Below are positions 11,390-23,990 of a DNA stretch of 64,000 bases, one piece after another. A program made the position numbers and the translations under genes. Position 1 is the first letter of the stretch, and each line of letters starts with the position of its first letter. This stretch comes from Phocoena phocoena (taxonomy: Eukaryota; Chordata; Mammalia; Artiodactyla; Phocoenidae), in assembly GCF_963924675.1 (NCBI RefSeq), contig NC_089219.1:145224288-145288287 (forward strand). The letters are read 5' to 3'. Under the pieces are notes generated by a model that worked only from the letters and a program-made list of their open reading frames with translations, was not told the origin of the DNA and did not search any database.

Positions 11390-11580
11390 TGAGGTTAGAA
11401 CATGTTAAGATTTTTAAATTTTGTACATGATGATGAAACCTGCCTACATATAAATACCTGCTCTAAAAAATAAATTTAGCTTAATGTGCTGACATCTACA
11501 AGGGTGTCAGGTCTCATTTCCTTCACCGACGCCGTCCATCCCTCAGGTTTCCCTGGTCTCGTTGGAGCTGGACTCCGACA
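11390..11580 (+). repeat. LTR 3' portion (possible class II ERV)
   Basis: TATAAATACC (about 11449) is followed by AATAAATTTAGC (about 11469) and a U5-like GC-richer end finishing ACTCCGACA at 11580. The 5' limit could not be set and no target duplication was seen. Confidence 0.45.
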
Positions 11581-12357
11581 GGAAAGGGAAAAAGATCCCC
11601 TTCTTCGAGTAGACATGAGGCTTACATCACTAGTTCCTCCTTCGTATCAGGCTGGAGAGTGTCTGACCCTATGAGGTCAAACTAGGATTATCAGTAGAAA
11701 GGTGGTAACATTTTTCTTCCACCTAATGGCCTGGGGCCTATCTCCAGAAATGTTTTCTTTAGGGAGTTCCCTGGTTGCCTAGTGGCTGGGATTTGGTGTT
11801 TTTATTTATGGCTTTATAGTTAAGCTAGGCTGCTTCGTTCCACAAGTTCCAACAGCTTTCTTGAGTGATCATTAACTTACAGTGGTCTCCCAAAGTTTTC
11901 CTAGGTTTCCCTCTCTATGTATAGTCCCCTATTGGGACTTCTACAACTACGTGTATAACTATCCTATTCTATCCCTATCAGGAAAGGCATTATGTCTCAC
12001 TAGGGAACGCTTCCTCTGCCTGGTATTATAAGACAGGCACATAAATCTGCTGCTCAGGCAATATTAATTAAACATACTAAAGGAAACCAATAGGGTTACC
12101 TAAGCCCACACAGTATAAAATAAAAAATGGGGGCTAATATTCAGGGGCTAATATAAGCAATAATGGAGGGTATTATTTTTTTTCTTTTTTTGCCCCTAGG
12201 GTAAATGGCTAGGCCCACCCAGAAAGAGGGCCTCTGTTGTATGCCTTGCACAAACTTTTGAAAGCATGATAAACTGAACCCTAAAGTTCTAAAACAGAAC
12301 TCTTGATATCCAGCTTAGTTGGAAATCTCTCTCTCTCTTTTTTTCTGATATAAAAAA
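11581..12357. other. Intergenic sequence with a truncated SINE head
   Basis: At 11761-11800 there is a truncated SINE head, part of the 53-bp segment repeated at 13035. The rest may be decayed ERV internal sequence but is not identifiable. Confidence 0.4.
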
Positions 12358-12366
12358 AAGAAAATT

Positions 12367-12671
12367 GGGCTTCCCTGATGGCGCAGTGGCTGAGAGTCTG
12401 CCTGCTAATGCAGGGGACACGGGTTCGAGCCCTGGTCTGGGAGGATCCCACATGCCGCGGAGCAACTAGGCCCGTGAGCCACAACTACTGAGCCTGCGCA
12501 TCTGGAGCTTGTGCTCTGCAACAAGAGAGGCCATGACAGCGAGAGGCCCGTGCACCGCGATGAAGAGTGGCCCCCGCTCGCCGCAACTAGAGAAAGCCCT
12601 CGCACAGCAACGAAGACACAACGCAGCCAAAAATAGATAAAAAAATAATTTAAAAAAAAAAAAAAAAAAAA
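12367..12671 (+). repeat. Long CHR SINE (about 300 bp)
   Basis: It is a long-form copy that continues past the young SINE end into 'gatgaagagtggcccc' and 'gcaacgaagacacaacgcag' before the A-tail. The flank GAAAATT recurs after the tail. Confidence 0.9.
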
Positions 12672-12693
12672 AGAAAATTAAAGAAAATGTAGT

Positions 12694-12976
12694 TGGGACT
12701 TCCCTGGTGGTGCAGTGGTTAAGAATCCTCCTGCTGATGCAGGGGACACAGGTTCGATTCCTGGTCCAGGAAGATCCCATATGCCATGAAGCAACAAAGC
12801 CCACGTGCCACAACTACTGAGCCTGTGAGACTAGAGCCTGTGCTCCGCAACAAGAGAAGCCACCGCTGTGAGAAGCCCGTGCACCACAACGAAGAGTAGC
12901 CCCTGCTCGCCACAGCTAGAGAAAGCCTGCCTGCAGCAACAAAGACCCAACACAGCCAAAAAAAAAAAAAAAAAAG
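12694..12976 (+). repeat. Long CHR SINE
   Basis: A second long-form copy about 20 bp after the previous one, in the same orientation, with an A-tail of about 18. Confidence 0.9.
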
Positions 12977-13049
12977 GAAGGATGCTATCCTATCTGATTC
13001 TTACTATAATAAAAAAAAGATGAGAGCTGGAATAAGAAATGTTTTCTTT

Positions 13050-13195
13050 AGGGAGTTCCCTGGTTGCCTAGTGGTTGGGATTTGGTGCTATCAGTGCGGA
13101 GGCCTGGGTTCGATCCCTGGTCGGGGAACCATCCTGCATGCCGTGCAGGACAGCCAAATTACAAAAACAAATAAATTAATACAAATTAAAAGAAA
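13050..13195 (+). repeat. CHR-type short SINE, diverged
   Basis: The diverged head GGGAGTTCCCTGGTTGCC is followed by a B-box-like GGTTCGATCCC and an A-rich tail. Its head and 15 bp of flank are shared with 11746-11798. Confidence 0.8.
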
Positions 13196-13590
13196 ACAAG
13201 AAAAAATATAGAAATTAAGAAAAAAACGGTTTAAAAAAGCTTTAAAAAAATTGTTTCCTTTAGTATGGCAGGTCACCATATGCATAGAGGGGAGAAGCTC
13301 TTTTTGCCTTTCAGCTGGGGAACAGCTCCTAGAGAATGCAAAAAGAGTTGCTTTTCCAGACCAAGTGAGTTTATTCCTATTTTTCAAAAGGTTTAATGTT
13401 AGAAAATACTTGAGTAGTATTTAATACGTTTATAGGTTAGAGGAGAAAAATATGCATCTAAAAACAAATAATAAACCCAGTGAAGATACACATATTATCC
13501 AACATCCATTTCAAAGAGTAGTTTGAAAGATAAAATACTGGACTTCTCAACTGCAATCAGTTGGACTTACTGTCTCCATTCCCTTATTTA
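13196..13590. other. Intergenic sequence
   Basis: AT-rich; nothing recognised. Confidence 0.4.
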
Positions 13591-13816
13591 TTTATTCACG
13601 AATTTTTCTTCCAGTTTTGTTGAGATATCATTGACATACAGCACTGAAAACGTTTAAGGTGTACAGCATAATGATTTGTCTTACATACATCATGAAGTGA
13701 TTATCACAGTAAGTTTAGTGAACGTCTATCGTCTCATACAGATACAAAATTAAATAGAAAAAAATTTTTTCTTGTGATGAGAACTTTTAGGATTTACTCT
13801 TAAAAACTAACATGTA
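13590..13816 (-). repeat. Older L1 3' UTR, antisense, left half
   Basis: It has the antisense L1 3' UTR pattern ('gttgagatatcattgacatac'). It stops at the target site of the young L1 and resumes at 20935. Confidence 0.75.
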
Positions 13817-15468
13817 GGGGCGGAATCAAGATGGCGGACTAGGAGGACGTGGAATTTGGGTCTCTGCACAACTAGGGCACCTACCAGGCACCGGAGGGGG
13901 ACCGTGGACACCTAAGGGGATGGGAGGAACCCCCAGCGACTGGGTAGAATGTGGGGCATGGTGGGGAGTGAAGGTGGAGGAGAAGTGGAGGCAGGACGGG
14001 ACTGGCGTCCCTGAGGGGTGGCTGGGGGAGGGGAAGGGATCCCACGCTAGAAGGGGGAAATTGGAGAACCATTGGGAGGGCAGAGGATCAAATGGGAGCA
14101 CGGACAAGTTTCCCGTGCCCACTTGGGCCCCGAGGAACCTGCTGAGATCCCTGGCCTGATCCTCTGCCCACCTAGGCCCCCTCCAGCCATGCGGGTCCTG
14201 AGGGAGTGGGAGGGAGGGAAGGGGGAGCAAAAGTAAAGGCCGGACCTCCAGGACCAGCACCCCTGAGGGGTGGCTGGGGAAGGAGAGGTGTTCTCACACC
14301 CAGCAGGATCCACCCACGGTTAGGGGTCCAAAGGGGATGGGGGAGACCCTGGGGGAGACCATGGTGGGGGGGCACGGAGGAATGGAAGGGAACGCGGCCA
14401 ACGCTTTCCCTGTCCACTTAGGCACCAGGGAGTCTGTTGGGCTCCCGGGCCTAATTCTCTGTCCTCGGAGCCTCCCTCCTGCCGCCCAGAGCCCGAGCCC
14501 CGCCCCTACACCCACACCCAGGGCCCTACCTCTACACTCGGAGACCCCCTCTGAGACCCCCTCCAACTGCACTGGGACTAAAACACACCCACACACCCTC
14601 ACCCAGGGCCCTACCTCCAAACACCGGAACTCCACACTCCCGAGGCCCGCCTTTGGACGTGCTGCCTCTGCCCTTCAGCCCAGGTGCTAAGCAGAGGCAC
14701 TGCCTAGGCCCCGCCCAGGCCCCGCCCCCAAGGTCTTTTCCTGCGGCGTGGGTCCGGAACCTAGGTCCCGCCCCCCACTCGCCTAAGTTCCACCCAACCC
14801 TAAACCTTGCCCCTGCCTAAGTTCCACCCCCACCCCTAAACTCCACCCCCAAAGCCAAGGGTTTTTATTTTTTTCCTCTTTTAGATTGGGGTTCTGTTTT
14901 ACCTTGTTGATTCATTGTTGTTGATTCATTTATATTTTTATTTTTCCTAGTCTTTTATTTTTCTAATTTTATTTTATTCTTTACACTTTGTTATTGTTCT
15001 CTCCTTTTGGCTTGTTCCCCCTGTCTCCCCCTCCCCTCATTTTTCTTTTATCTGTTGTGGTTTTATTTTACCTTGTTGTAGTTGTTTCAATTATATTTTT
15101 CCTAATATATTTTTGATCTTTCCAATTTTATTTTGTTTTTCAATTCTTTGATATTGTACTGCTCCTTTTTTTCTGCCGCTCCACGCAGGTTGCAGGATCT
15201 TGATTCCCAGGCTGGAGGTCAGACCTGAGCTCCTGCAGTGGGAGCTCCGAGTCCAAACTGCTGGACTAACAGAGAACCTCAGACCCCAGGGAATATTAAT
15301 CAGAGTGAGGCCTCCCAGAGGTCCTCATCTCAGCACCAAGACCCGGCTCTATCCAAGTGGCTGCAAACTCCAGTGCTGGAGGCCTCAGACCAAACAACCA
15401 GTAAGACAGGAATACAGCACCACCCATCAAAACAAAAAACCAAAAAAAACAAAAAACGACAAAAAAAT

Positions 15469-16549
15469 ATGTTACAGACGAAGGAACAAGGTAAAAACCT
15501 ACAAGTCCAAATAAATGAAGACGAAATAGGCAAACTACCTAAAAAAGGATTCAGAGTAAAGATGATCCAAAATTTTGGAAACAGAATGGAGAAAATACAA
15601 GAAACATTTAACAAGGATCTATAAGAAATAAAGAGCAAACAAACAGTGATGAACAACACAATAACTGAAATTAAAAATACTCAAGGGCTTCCCTGGTGGC
15701 ACAGTGGTTGAGAGTCCGCCTGCCGATGCAGGGGACACGGGTTCGTGCCCCGGTCCGGGAGGATCCCACATGCCGCGGAGCGGCTGGGCCCGTGAGCCAT
15801 GGCCTCTGAGGCTGCGTGTCTGGAGCCTGTGCTCCGCAGCGGGAGAGGCCACAGCAGTGAGAGGCCCACGTGCCGCAAAAAAAAAAAAAAATACTCAAGA
15901 AGAAATCAATAGCAGAATAACTGAGGCAGAAGAACGGATAAGTGACCTGGAATATAAAATGGTGGAAATAACTGTCAGTGAGCAGAATAAAGAAAAAAGA
16001 ATGAAAAGAAGTGAGGATAGTCTCAGAGAACTCTGGGACAACATTAAATGCACCAACATTCGAATTATAGGGGTCCCAGAAGAAGAAGAGAAAAAGAAAG
16101 GGTCTGAGAAAATATTTGAAGAGATTGTAGTTGAAAACTTCCCTAACATGGGAAAGGAAATAGTCACCCGAGTCCAGGAAGCACAGAGAGTCCCATACAG
16201 GATAAACCTTAGGAAAAACACAAGAAGACACATATTAATCAAACCAAGAAAAATTAAATTGAAAGAAAAAATATTAAAAGCAGCAAGGGAAAAGCAACAA
16301 ATAACGTACAAGGGAATCCCCATAAGGTTAACAGCTGATCTTTCAGCAGAAACTCTGCAAGCCAGTAGGGAGTGGCAGGACATAGTTAAAGTGATGAAAG
16401 GGAAAAACCTACAACCAAGATTACTCTACCCAGCAAGGATCTCATTCAGATTCAGCAGAGAAATTAAAACCTTTACAGAGAAGCAAAAGTTAAGAGAATT
16501 CAGCACCACCAAAGCAGCTTTACAGAAAATGCTAAAGGAACTTCTCTAG
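15469..16549 (+). pseudogene. L1 ORF1 (RNA-binding protein), broken
   Basis: The likely start is the ATG at 15469. The frame encodes the N-terminal part and stops at TAA 15622-15624. After the SINE (15686-15886), the frame ending at 16549 encodes the coiled coil (ITEAEERISDLEYKMVEI), the RRM-like centre (NIRIIGVPEEEEKK) and the C-terminal domain to KMLKELL. The stop and the SINE abolish function. Confidence 0.9.
15686..15886 (+). repeat. Young CHR SINE inside L1 ORF1
   Basis: A perfect 13-bp target duplication AAAAATACTCAAG lies at 15673-15685 and 15887-15899. The host L1 sequence is continuous across it. Confidence 0.95.
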
Positions 16550-16607
16550 GCAGGAAACACAGGAGAAGGAAAAGACCTACAATAACAAACCCAAAACAAT
16601 TAAGACA

Positions 16608-19600
16608 ATGGTAATAGGTACATACATATCAATAATTACCTTAAATGTAAACGGATTAAATGCTCCTACCAAAAGACAGACTGGCTGAATGGACACAAAA
16701 ACAAGACCCATATATATGCTATCTATAAGAGACCCACTTCAGACCTAGGGACACATACAGACTAAAAGTGAGGGGATGGAAAAAGACATTCCATGCAAAT
16801 GGAAATCAAAAGAAAGCTGGAGTAGCAATTCTCATATCAGACAAAATGACTTTAAAATAAAGACTATTACAAGAGACAAAGAAGGACACTACATAATGAT
16901 CAAGGAATCAATCCAAGAAGAAGATATAACAATTGTAAATATTTATACACCCAACATAGGAGCATCCCAATACATAAGACAAATGCTAACAGCCATAAAA
17001 GGGGAAATCACAGTAACACAATCATAGTAGGGGACTTTAACACCACACTTTCACCAATGAACAGATCATTCAAAATGAAAATAAATAAGGAAACACAAGC
17101 TTTAAAAGACACATTAGACAAGAGGGACTTAATTGATATTTATAGGACATTCCATTTAAACACAAGAGAATACACTTTCTCCTCTAGTGCTCATGGAACA
17201 TTCTCCAGGCTAGACCAAATCTTGGGTCACAAATCAAGCCTTGGTAAATCAGAAAACTGAAATCGTATCAAGTATCTTTTCCGACCACAACACTATGAGA
17301 CTAGATATCAATTACAGGAAAAACTGTAAAAATACAAACACATGGAGGCTAAACAATACACTACTAAATAACCAAGAGATCACTGAAGAAATCAAAGAGG
17401 AAATCAAAAAATACCTAGAAACAAATGACAATGAAAGCACGACGACCCAAAACTTATGGGATGCAGCAAAAACAGTTCTAAGAGGGAAGTTTATAGCAAT
17501 AGAAACCTACGTTAAGAAACAAGAAACATCTCAAATAAACAAGCTAACCTTACACCTAAAGCAATTAGAGAAAGAACAAAAAACCCCCAAAGTTAGCAGA
17601 AGGAAAGAAATCATAAAGATCAGATCAGAAATAAATGAAAAAGAAATGAAGGAAACAATATCAAAGATCAATAAAACTTAAAGCTGGCTCTTTGAGAAGA
17701 TAAACAAAATTGATAGCCCATTAGCCAGACTCATCAAGAAAAAAAGGGAGAAGACTCAAGTCAACAGAATTAGAAATGAAAAGGAGAAGTAACAACTGAC
17801 ACTGCAGAAATACAAAGGATCATGAGAGATTACTACAAGCAACTCTATGCCAGTAAAATGGACAACCTGGAAGAAATGGAAAAATTCCTAGAAAAGTACA
17901 ACCTTCTGAGACTGAACTTGAAAGAGATAGAAAATATAAACAGACCAGTCACAAGCACTGAAATTGAAACTGTGATTAAAAATCTTCCAACAAAACCCCA
18001 TGACCAGATGGCTTCACAAGTGAATTCTACCACACGTTTAGAGAAGAGCTAACACCTATCCTTCTCAAACTCTTCCAAAATATAGCAGAGGGAGGAACAC
18101 TCCCAAACTCATTCTACGAGGCCACCATCACCCTGATACCAAAACCAGACAAAGGTGTCACAAAAAAGAAAACTACAAGCCACTATCACTGATGAACATA
18201 GATGCAAAAATCCTCAACAAAACAGTAGCAAACAGAATCCAACAGCACATTAAAAGGATCATATACCATGATCAAGTGGGGTTTATCCCAGGGATGCAAG
18301 GATTCTTCAATATATGCAAATCAATCAATGTGATACACCATATTAACAATTTGAAGGATAAAAACCATATGGTCATCTCAATAGATGCAGAAAAACTTTT
18401 TGACAAAATTCAACACCCACTTATGATAAAAACTCTCCAGAAAGTAGGCATAGAGGGAACCTACCTCAACATAATAAAGGTCATATACAACAAAGCCACA
18501 GCCAACATCGTTCTCAATGGTGAAGAAATGAAATGACTTCCTCTAAGATCAGGTACAAGACAAGGTTGCCCACTCTCACCACTATTATTCAACATAGTTT
18601 TGGAAGTTTTAGCCACAGCAATCAGAGAAGAAAAACAAATAAAAGGAATCCAAATCAGAAAAGAAGAAGTAAAACTGCCACCCTTTGTAGATGACATGAT
18701 ACTATACATAGAGAATCCTAAAGATGCTACCAGAAAACTACTAGAGCTAATCAATGCATTTGGTAGAGTAGCAGGATACAAAATTAGTGTACAGAAATCT
18801 CTTGTATTCCTATACACTAATGATGAAAAATGTGAAAGAGAAATTAAGGAAACACTCCCATTTACCATTGCAACAAAAAGAATAAAATACCTAGGAATAA
18901 ACCTATCTAAGGAGACAAAAAACCTGTAAGCAGAAAACTATAAGACACCGATGAAAGAAATCAAAGATAACACAAACAGATGGAGAGATATATCATGTTC
19001 TTGGATTGGAGGAATCAACACTGTGAAATGACTATACTACACAAAGCAATCTACAGATTCAGTGCAATCCCTATCAAACTACCAATGGCATTTTCCACAG
19101 AACTAGAAGAAAATATTTCACAATTTGTAGCCAAAGCAATCTTGAGAAAGTAAAACGGAGCTGGAGGAATCAGGCTCCTGGACTTCAGACTATATTAGAA
19201 AGCTACAGTAATCAAGACAATATGGTACTGGCACAAAAACAGAAATATAGGTGAAGGGAACAGGATAGAAAGCCCAGAGATAAACCCATGCACATATGGT
19301 CACCTTATCTTTGACAAAGGAGGCAAGAGTATACAATGGAGAAGAGACAGCCTCTCCATTAACTCGTGCTGGGAAAACTGGACAGCTACATGTAGAAGAA
19401 TGAAATTAGAACACTTTCTAACACCATACACAAAAATAAAGTCAAAATGGATTAAAGACCTAAATGTAAAGCCAGACAGTGTAAAACTCTTAGACTGAAA
19501 CACAGGCAGAACACTCTATGACCTAAATCACAGCAAGATTGTTTTTGACCCACCTCTAGAGAAATGGAAATAAAAACAAAAATAAACAAATGGGACCTAA

Positions 19601-20600
19601 GGGAAACCATAAACAAGAAGAAAAGACAACCCTCAGAATGGGAGAAAGTATTTGCAAACGAAGCAACTGATAAAGGATTAATCTCCAAAATATACAAGCA
19701 GCTCATGCAGCTCAATATCAAAAAACTTGGGCTTCCCTGGTGGCGCAGTGGTTGAGAGTCTGCCTGCCGATGCAGGGGACATGGGTTCATGCCCCAGTCT
19801 GGGAAGATCCCACATGCTGCGGAGCGGCTGGGCCCGTGAGCCATGGCCGCTGAGCCTGCGCGTCCGGAGCCTGTGCTCCGCAACGGGAAAGCCAGAACAG
19901 TGAGAGACCCGCATACCGCAAAAAAAAAAAAAAAAAAAACCTAAAAAATGGGCAGAAGACCTAAATAGACATTTCTCCAAAGAAGATACACAGTTTGCCA
20001 ACAAACACATGAAAGGACGCTCAACATCACTAATCATTAGAGAAATGTAAATCAGAACTACAATGAGGTATCACCTCACGCAGGTCAGAATGGCCATCAT
20101 CAAAAAATCTACAAACAATAAATGCTGGAGAGGGTGTGGAGAAAAGGGAACCCTCTTGCACTGTTGGTGGGAATGTAAATTGATACAGCCACTATGGAGA
20201 ATAGCATGGAGGTTCCTTAAAAAACTAAAAATAGAAGTACTATACGACCTAGTAATCCCACTACTGGGCATATACCCTGAGAAAATCATAATTCAAAAAG
20301 AGTCATGTTACCACAATGTTCACTGCAGCTCTATTTACAATAGCCAGGACATGGAAGCAACCTCAGTGTCCATCAACAGATCAATGGGTAAAGAAGATGT
20401 GGCACATATATACGATGGAATATTACTCAACCATAAAAAGAAACGAAATTGAGTTATTTGTAGTGAGGTGGATGGACCTAGATTCTGTCATACAGAGTGA
20501 AGTAAGTCAGAAAGAGAAAAACAAATACTGTATGCTAACACATATATGTGGAATCTAAAAAAAAAAATGGTTCTGGTGAACCTAGGGGCAGGACAGGAAT
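16608..20600 (+). pseudogene. L1 ORF2 (endonuclease-reverse transcriptase), broken
   Basis: From the ATG at 16608 the product begins with the endonuclease start (ITLNVNGLNAPTKR) and soon meets a stop. Reverse transcriptase pieces follow in shifting frames, including [14 protein letters not shown] near 18270. The catalytic block reads FVDD at 18684-18695, where L1 usually has FADD. The C-terminal part ([27 protein letters not shown]) lies after the second SINE. Multiple stops and frameshifts make it dead. Confidence 0.9.
19729..19940 (+). repeat. Young CHR SINE inside L1 ORF2
   Basis: It carries the full young consensus with an A-tail of about 20. The flank AAAAAACT recurs imperfectly after the tail. 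It splits the C-terminal part of ORF2. Confidence 0.92.
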
Positions 20601-22133
20601 AAAGACGCAGACATAGAGAATGGACTTGAGGACATGGGGAGGGGGAAGGGTAAGCTGGGATGAAGTGAGAGAGTAGCATTGATATATATACACTACCAAA
20701 TGTAAAATAGATAGCTAGTGGGAAGCAACTGCATTGCACAGGGAGGAGATCAGCTCGGTGCTTTGTGACCACCTGGAGGGGTGGGATAGGGAGGGTGGGA
20801 GGGAGACAAGAGGGAGGAGATATGGGGATATAGGTATGCATATAGCTGATTCAATTTGTTATACAGCAGAAACTAACACATCATTGCAAAGCAATTATAC
20901 TCCAATAAAGATGTTAAAACAAAACAAAAAAAACCTAACATGTATAACATACAACAGTGTTCATTATATTTATCACGTTGTACATCACATCTCCAGTACT
21001 TATTTACCTTATAATTGGAAGTTTTTACTGTTTGACTGCCTTCATCCACTTCCCCCTCCTCACACACCCAGCTCTTGCAACCACAAATACTGTTCCTTTT
21101 TTTATGAGTTTGAAGTATAATTGACCTACAGCACTATGTTAGTTCCTGTTATGTTGCACATCACAGTGATGTCTATACATTTCAAACTGATCACCATGGT
21201 GTCTAGTTATGATATGCCACAAAACAAAGATACTACATAGTTACTGACTATATTCCCCCCACTGTTCAACTCATACCTGTGACTCATTTACTCTGCAATT
21301 GGAAGTTTTCACCTCTTAGTTCCCCTAACTTATTTTTTTCCTCCCCCAACCCCCTCCCCTCAGGCTAACACTTGTTTGTTCTCTGTATCTATAATTGTTT
21401 CTCTTTTATGTTTGTTCATTTTTTTTAAGATTCCACATATAAGTGAAATCATACAGTACTGTCTTCCTTTGTGACTTGATGACTATCTTTAGTGTTATAT
21501 TTGGATTCCTTTCTCTTTTTTGTTTGTATATTATAGATTTTTCGTTTGTGGATACCAAGAGGTTTATGTACATGTGACTCTACATGTGACTGTTTTAAGT
21601 TGCTGATTTCTTAAGTTCAACTGCATTTTAACAACTCTTCATTTTTACTCCACTCCCCCCAATGTTTACTATTTTTGACATGTTATTTTTTTGTTTTGTA
21701 TACCCCTTAAATATTGAGGATATAGATGAGTTTACTACTTTTGTCTTTTAACTTCCTTTCATACATGCTTGATTTACTACCTTTACTGTGTATTTGCCTT
21801 TACCAATGAGCTCTTTCCTTTTGTAACTTTCATGTTTCTAGCTGTGGCCTTTTCTTTTTCATTTAGAGAAGTCCCTGTAGCATTTCTTGTAAAGCTGGTT
21901 TGGTGGTGCTGAACTCTTTCAGCTTTTGCTTGTCTGCAAAACTTGATCTATCAAATCTGAATGAAAGCCTTGCCAGGTAGAGTATTCTTGGTTATAGGTT
22001 TTTCCCTTTCATTGTTTTGAATATATCATGCCATTCTGTCCTGGCCTGCAGAGTTTCTGCTGAAAAGTCAGCTGATAGCTTTATGGGAGTTCCCTTGTAG
22101 TATGTAACTTTAGTGTGTAGATTTTCCGTCGAT

Positions 22134-22312
22134 GCCTTTTTTTTTTAAACACTGATTCCTTCCTTCCTCCTTCCCTCCCTCCCTCCCTTCCTTCTATTTT
22201 TTTAGATGCGTCACACGGCATGAGGGATCAGATCCCTGACCAGGGATTGAACCCATGCCCCCTGCAGTGGAAGCATGGAGTCTTAAGCACTGGACTGCCA
22301 GGGAAGTCCCTC
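22134..22312 (-). repeat. CHR-type short SINE, antisense, with (CCTT)n tail
   Basis: The SINE body is about 22200-22310. Its tail side has become a T-run plus (CCTT)n microsatellite at 22160-22195. The flank GATGCYTTT occurs on both sides (about 22130 and 22317), so the microsatellite grew out of the SINE tail. Confidence 0.82.
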
Positions 22313-23099
22313 CCTTGATGCTTTTAATATTCTTTTTATCTTTAATTTTTGTCATTTTAATTACAATGTGTCTTAGTGTGGTCCTCTTTGGGTTGATCCT
22401 GTTTGAGACTCTGTGCTTCCTGAACCTGGATGACTGTTTCCTTTCTCAAGTTAGGGAATTTTTTAGCTATTCTGTCTTCAAATATGATCTTTGCTCTTGT
22501 TCTCTCCCTTCTCCTTCTGGGACCCCTATAATGTGAATGTTAGTATGCCTGATGTTGTCCCAGAGGTCTCTTTAAACTGTCCTCATTTCTCTTTATTCTT
22601 TTTTCTGTTCAGCATCAGTGATTTCCACTCTGTTTTCCAGTGTGCTGACTCACTCCTCCATATCATTTAATCTTCTGTTGATTCCTTCTAGTGCACTTTT
22701 CATTTTAGCTATTGTATGCTTCATCTCTGTTTGGTTCTTCATTTTCTAACTCTTTGTTAAAAACTTCTAACTTCTCATTCTGTTCATACAATCTCCTCCT
22801 GAGTTCTTTGAACATCTTTACGATCATTAACTTGAACGTTTTATCAGATATATTGCCTATCTCCACTTCACTTAGTTCTTCTGGGGTTTTATTTTGCTAC
22901 TTTGTTTGGAACATATTCCTGTGTTACCTCATCTTGCCTAATTTGCTGTTTTTATTTCTGTGTATGTGCTAGATTGGTTACACTTCCTGACTTTGGAGAA
23001 TTGGCCTTTCATAGGAGACATCCTATGCATCTCAGCAGCACACTCCCCTCTGGTCACCAGAGCTATATGCTCTAGGGGTGCCCCCTATGTGGGCTGTGT

Positions 23100-23990
23100 G
23101 GGTCCTCCTGTTGTGGCAGGCTGAGTACTGTGGGAAGTCTGGTAGTGTGGCTGGCCCCCGGTTTGGTTGGTTGCCAGGTGCTGATTAGCAGGGCCAGGTC
23201 ATGAAGTGCTTGCTGTCGAGTCCCAGGTGTCACAGGGCTAGTGCTGGCCCACTGGTGGGTGGAGCTAGGTTCTGGGATTGGTGGTCATGGGGCTGAGGTT
23301 CCCAGATCTAGTGTCAGCCTCCTGGTGGGTGGGCTGGTTCTTGACATGGCTGGTTGTGGGGTCTGGGGTGTCCCAAAGCTGGTCCTGACTTGCTGGTGAG
23401 ATGGGCTAGATCCTGGAACAGTTGGCTGAGGAGTCCAAGGTTTCTCTGAGCTGGTGTCAGCCTGCTGGTGGGTAAGCTGGATCCTGGGGCTGCTGGATGA
23501 GGGGCCCAAGGTGTCACAGAGCTGGTGTTGGCCTGCTGGTGGGTGGGCTGGGTCCTGACATAGGTTGGGCTAAGGGGCTGCAGTTGTCCTGGGCTTGGTG
23601 TCTGCATGCTTGAGGGGGAAGCCGGGTCTTGGGGCTAGTGCTGGTCTGCTGCTGGGCAGAGCTATGCCCCAGGATCTCTGGCTGCAGGCCCTGGGGGCCC
23701 CAGGGCTGGTAAGATGGTCTGCTGGTGGACGGGGCCCAGGATGCAGCCTAGGTGATCATGGGGCTGATGCATGTCCACTGGTGGATGAGGCTGGTCCAGG
23801 GTCTAGCACTGGTGGGCAGGGCCATGTCCCAGGGTGACTGTGGGCTCAATGTGTCTGAAGACAGCAGGCCAGCTGGTGGGTGGGGCAGTATCTTCCCCCA
23901 GCTGGTTTGGGCTGAGGTGTCCAGTACTGGTGCTGACAGGCTTGTGGGCAGGGCCAGGTCCCAGCACTAATAAACTTGAAGGAGGATTCC
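23100..23990. repeat. G-rich minisatellite in old L1 5' UTR
   Basis: Units of roughly 60-70 bp built around CTGCTGGTGGGTGGG and GGGTCCTGGGG repeat about a dozen times with much divergence. Tandem units are common in L1 5' UTRs. Open frames here on both strands are by-products of the repeat. Confidence 0.7.

Larger units (their letters stand above)
13817..20933 (+). mobile_element. Near-full-length L1 retrotransposon, inactive
   Basis: A LINE-1 copy with a GC-rich 5' UTR (starting GGGGCGGAATCAAGATGGCG), ORF1, ORF2, a G-rich 3' UTR and an A-rich end. A target duplication CTAACATGTA flanks it (13807-13816, 20935-20944). Two SINEs are inserted (15686-15886 and about 19729-19940), so net L1 length is about 6.7 kb. 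ORF1 has a premature TAA at 15622-15624 and ORF2 is broken into many frames. The element is complete in outline but cannot move. It lies inside an older antisense L1. Confidence 0.93.

Noticed and set aside
13826..14690. Proline-rich open frames up to 144 aa near 14 kb
   Set aside because: They lie in the GC-rich, stop-poor 5' UTR of the long L1.
15671..16231. Long minus-strand open frames opposite L1 ORF1 (to 186 aa)
   Set aside because: They are shadows of the plus-strand ORF1 and an inserted SINE, with no protein family resemblance.
23285..23970. Open frames in the G-rich region (both strands)
   Set aside because: They are products of a diverged minisatellite in an old L1 5' UTR, with repeated composition and no domain.
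23100..23990. Possible CRISPR-like array
   Set aside because: The units are contiguous diverged minisatellite repeats without unique spacers, in a mammalian genome.
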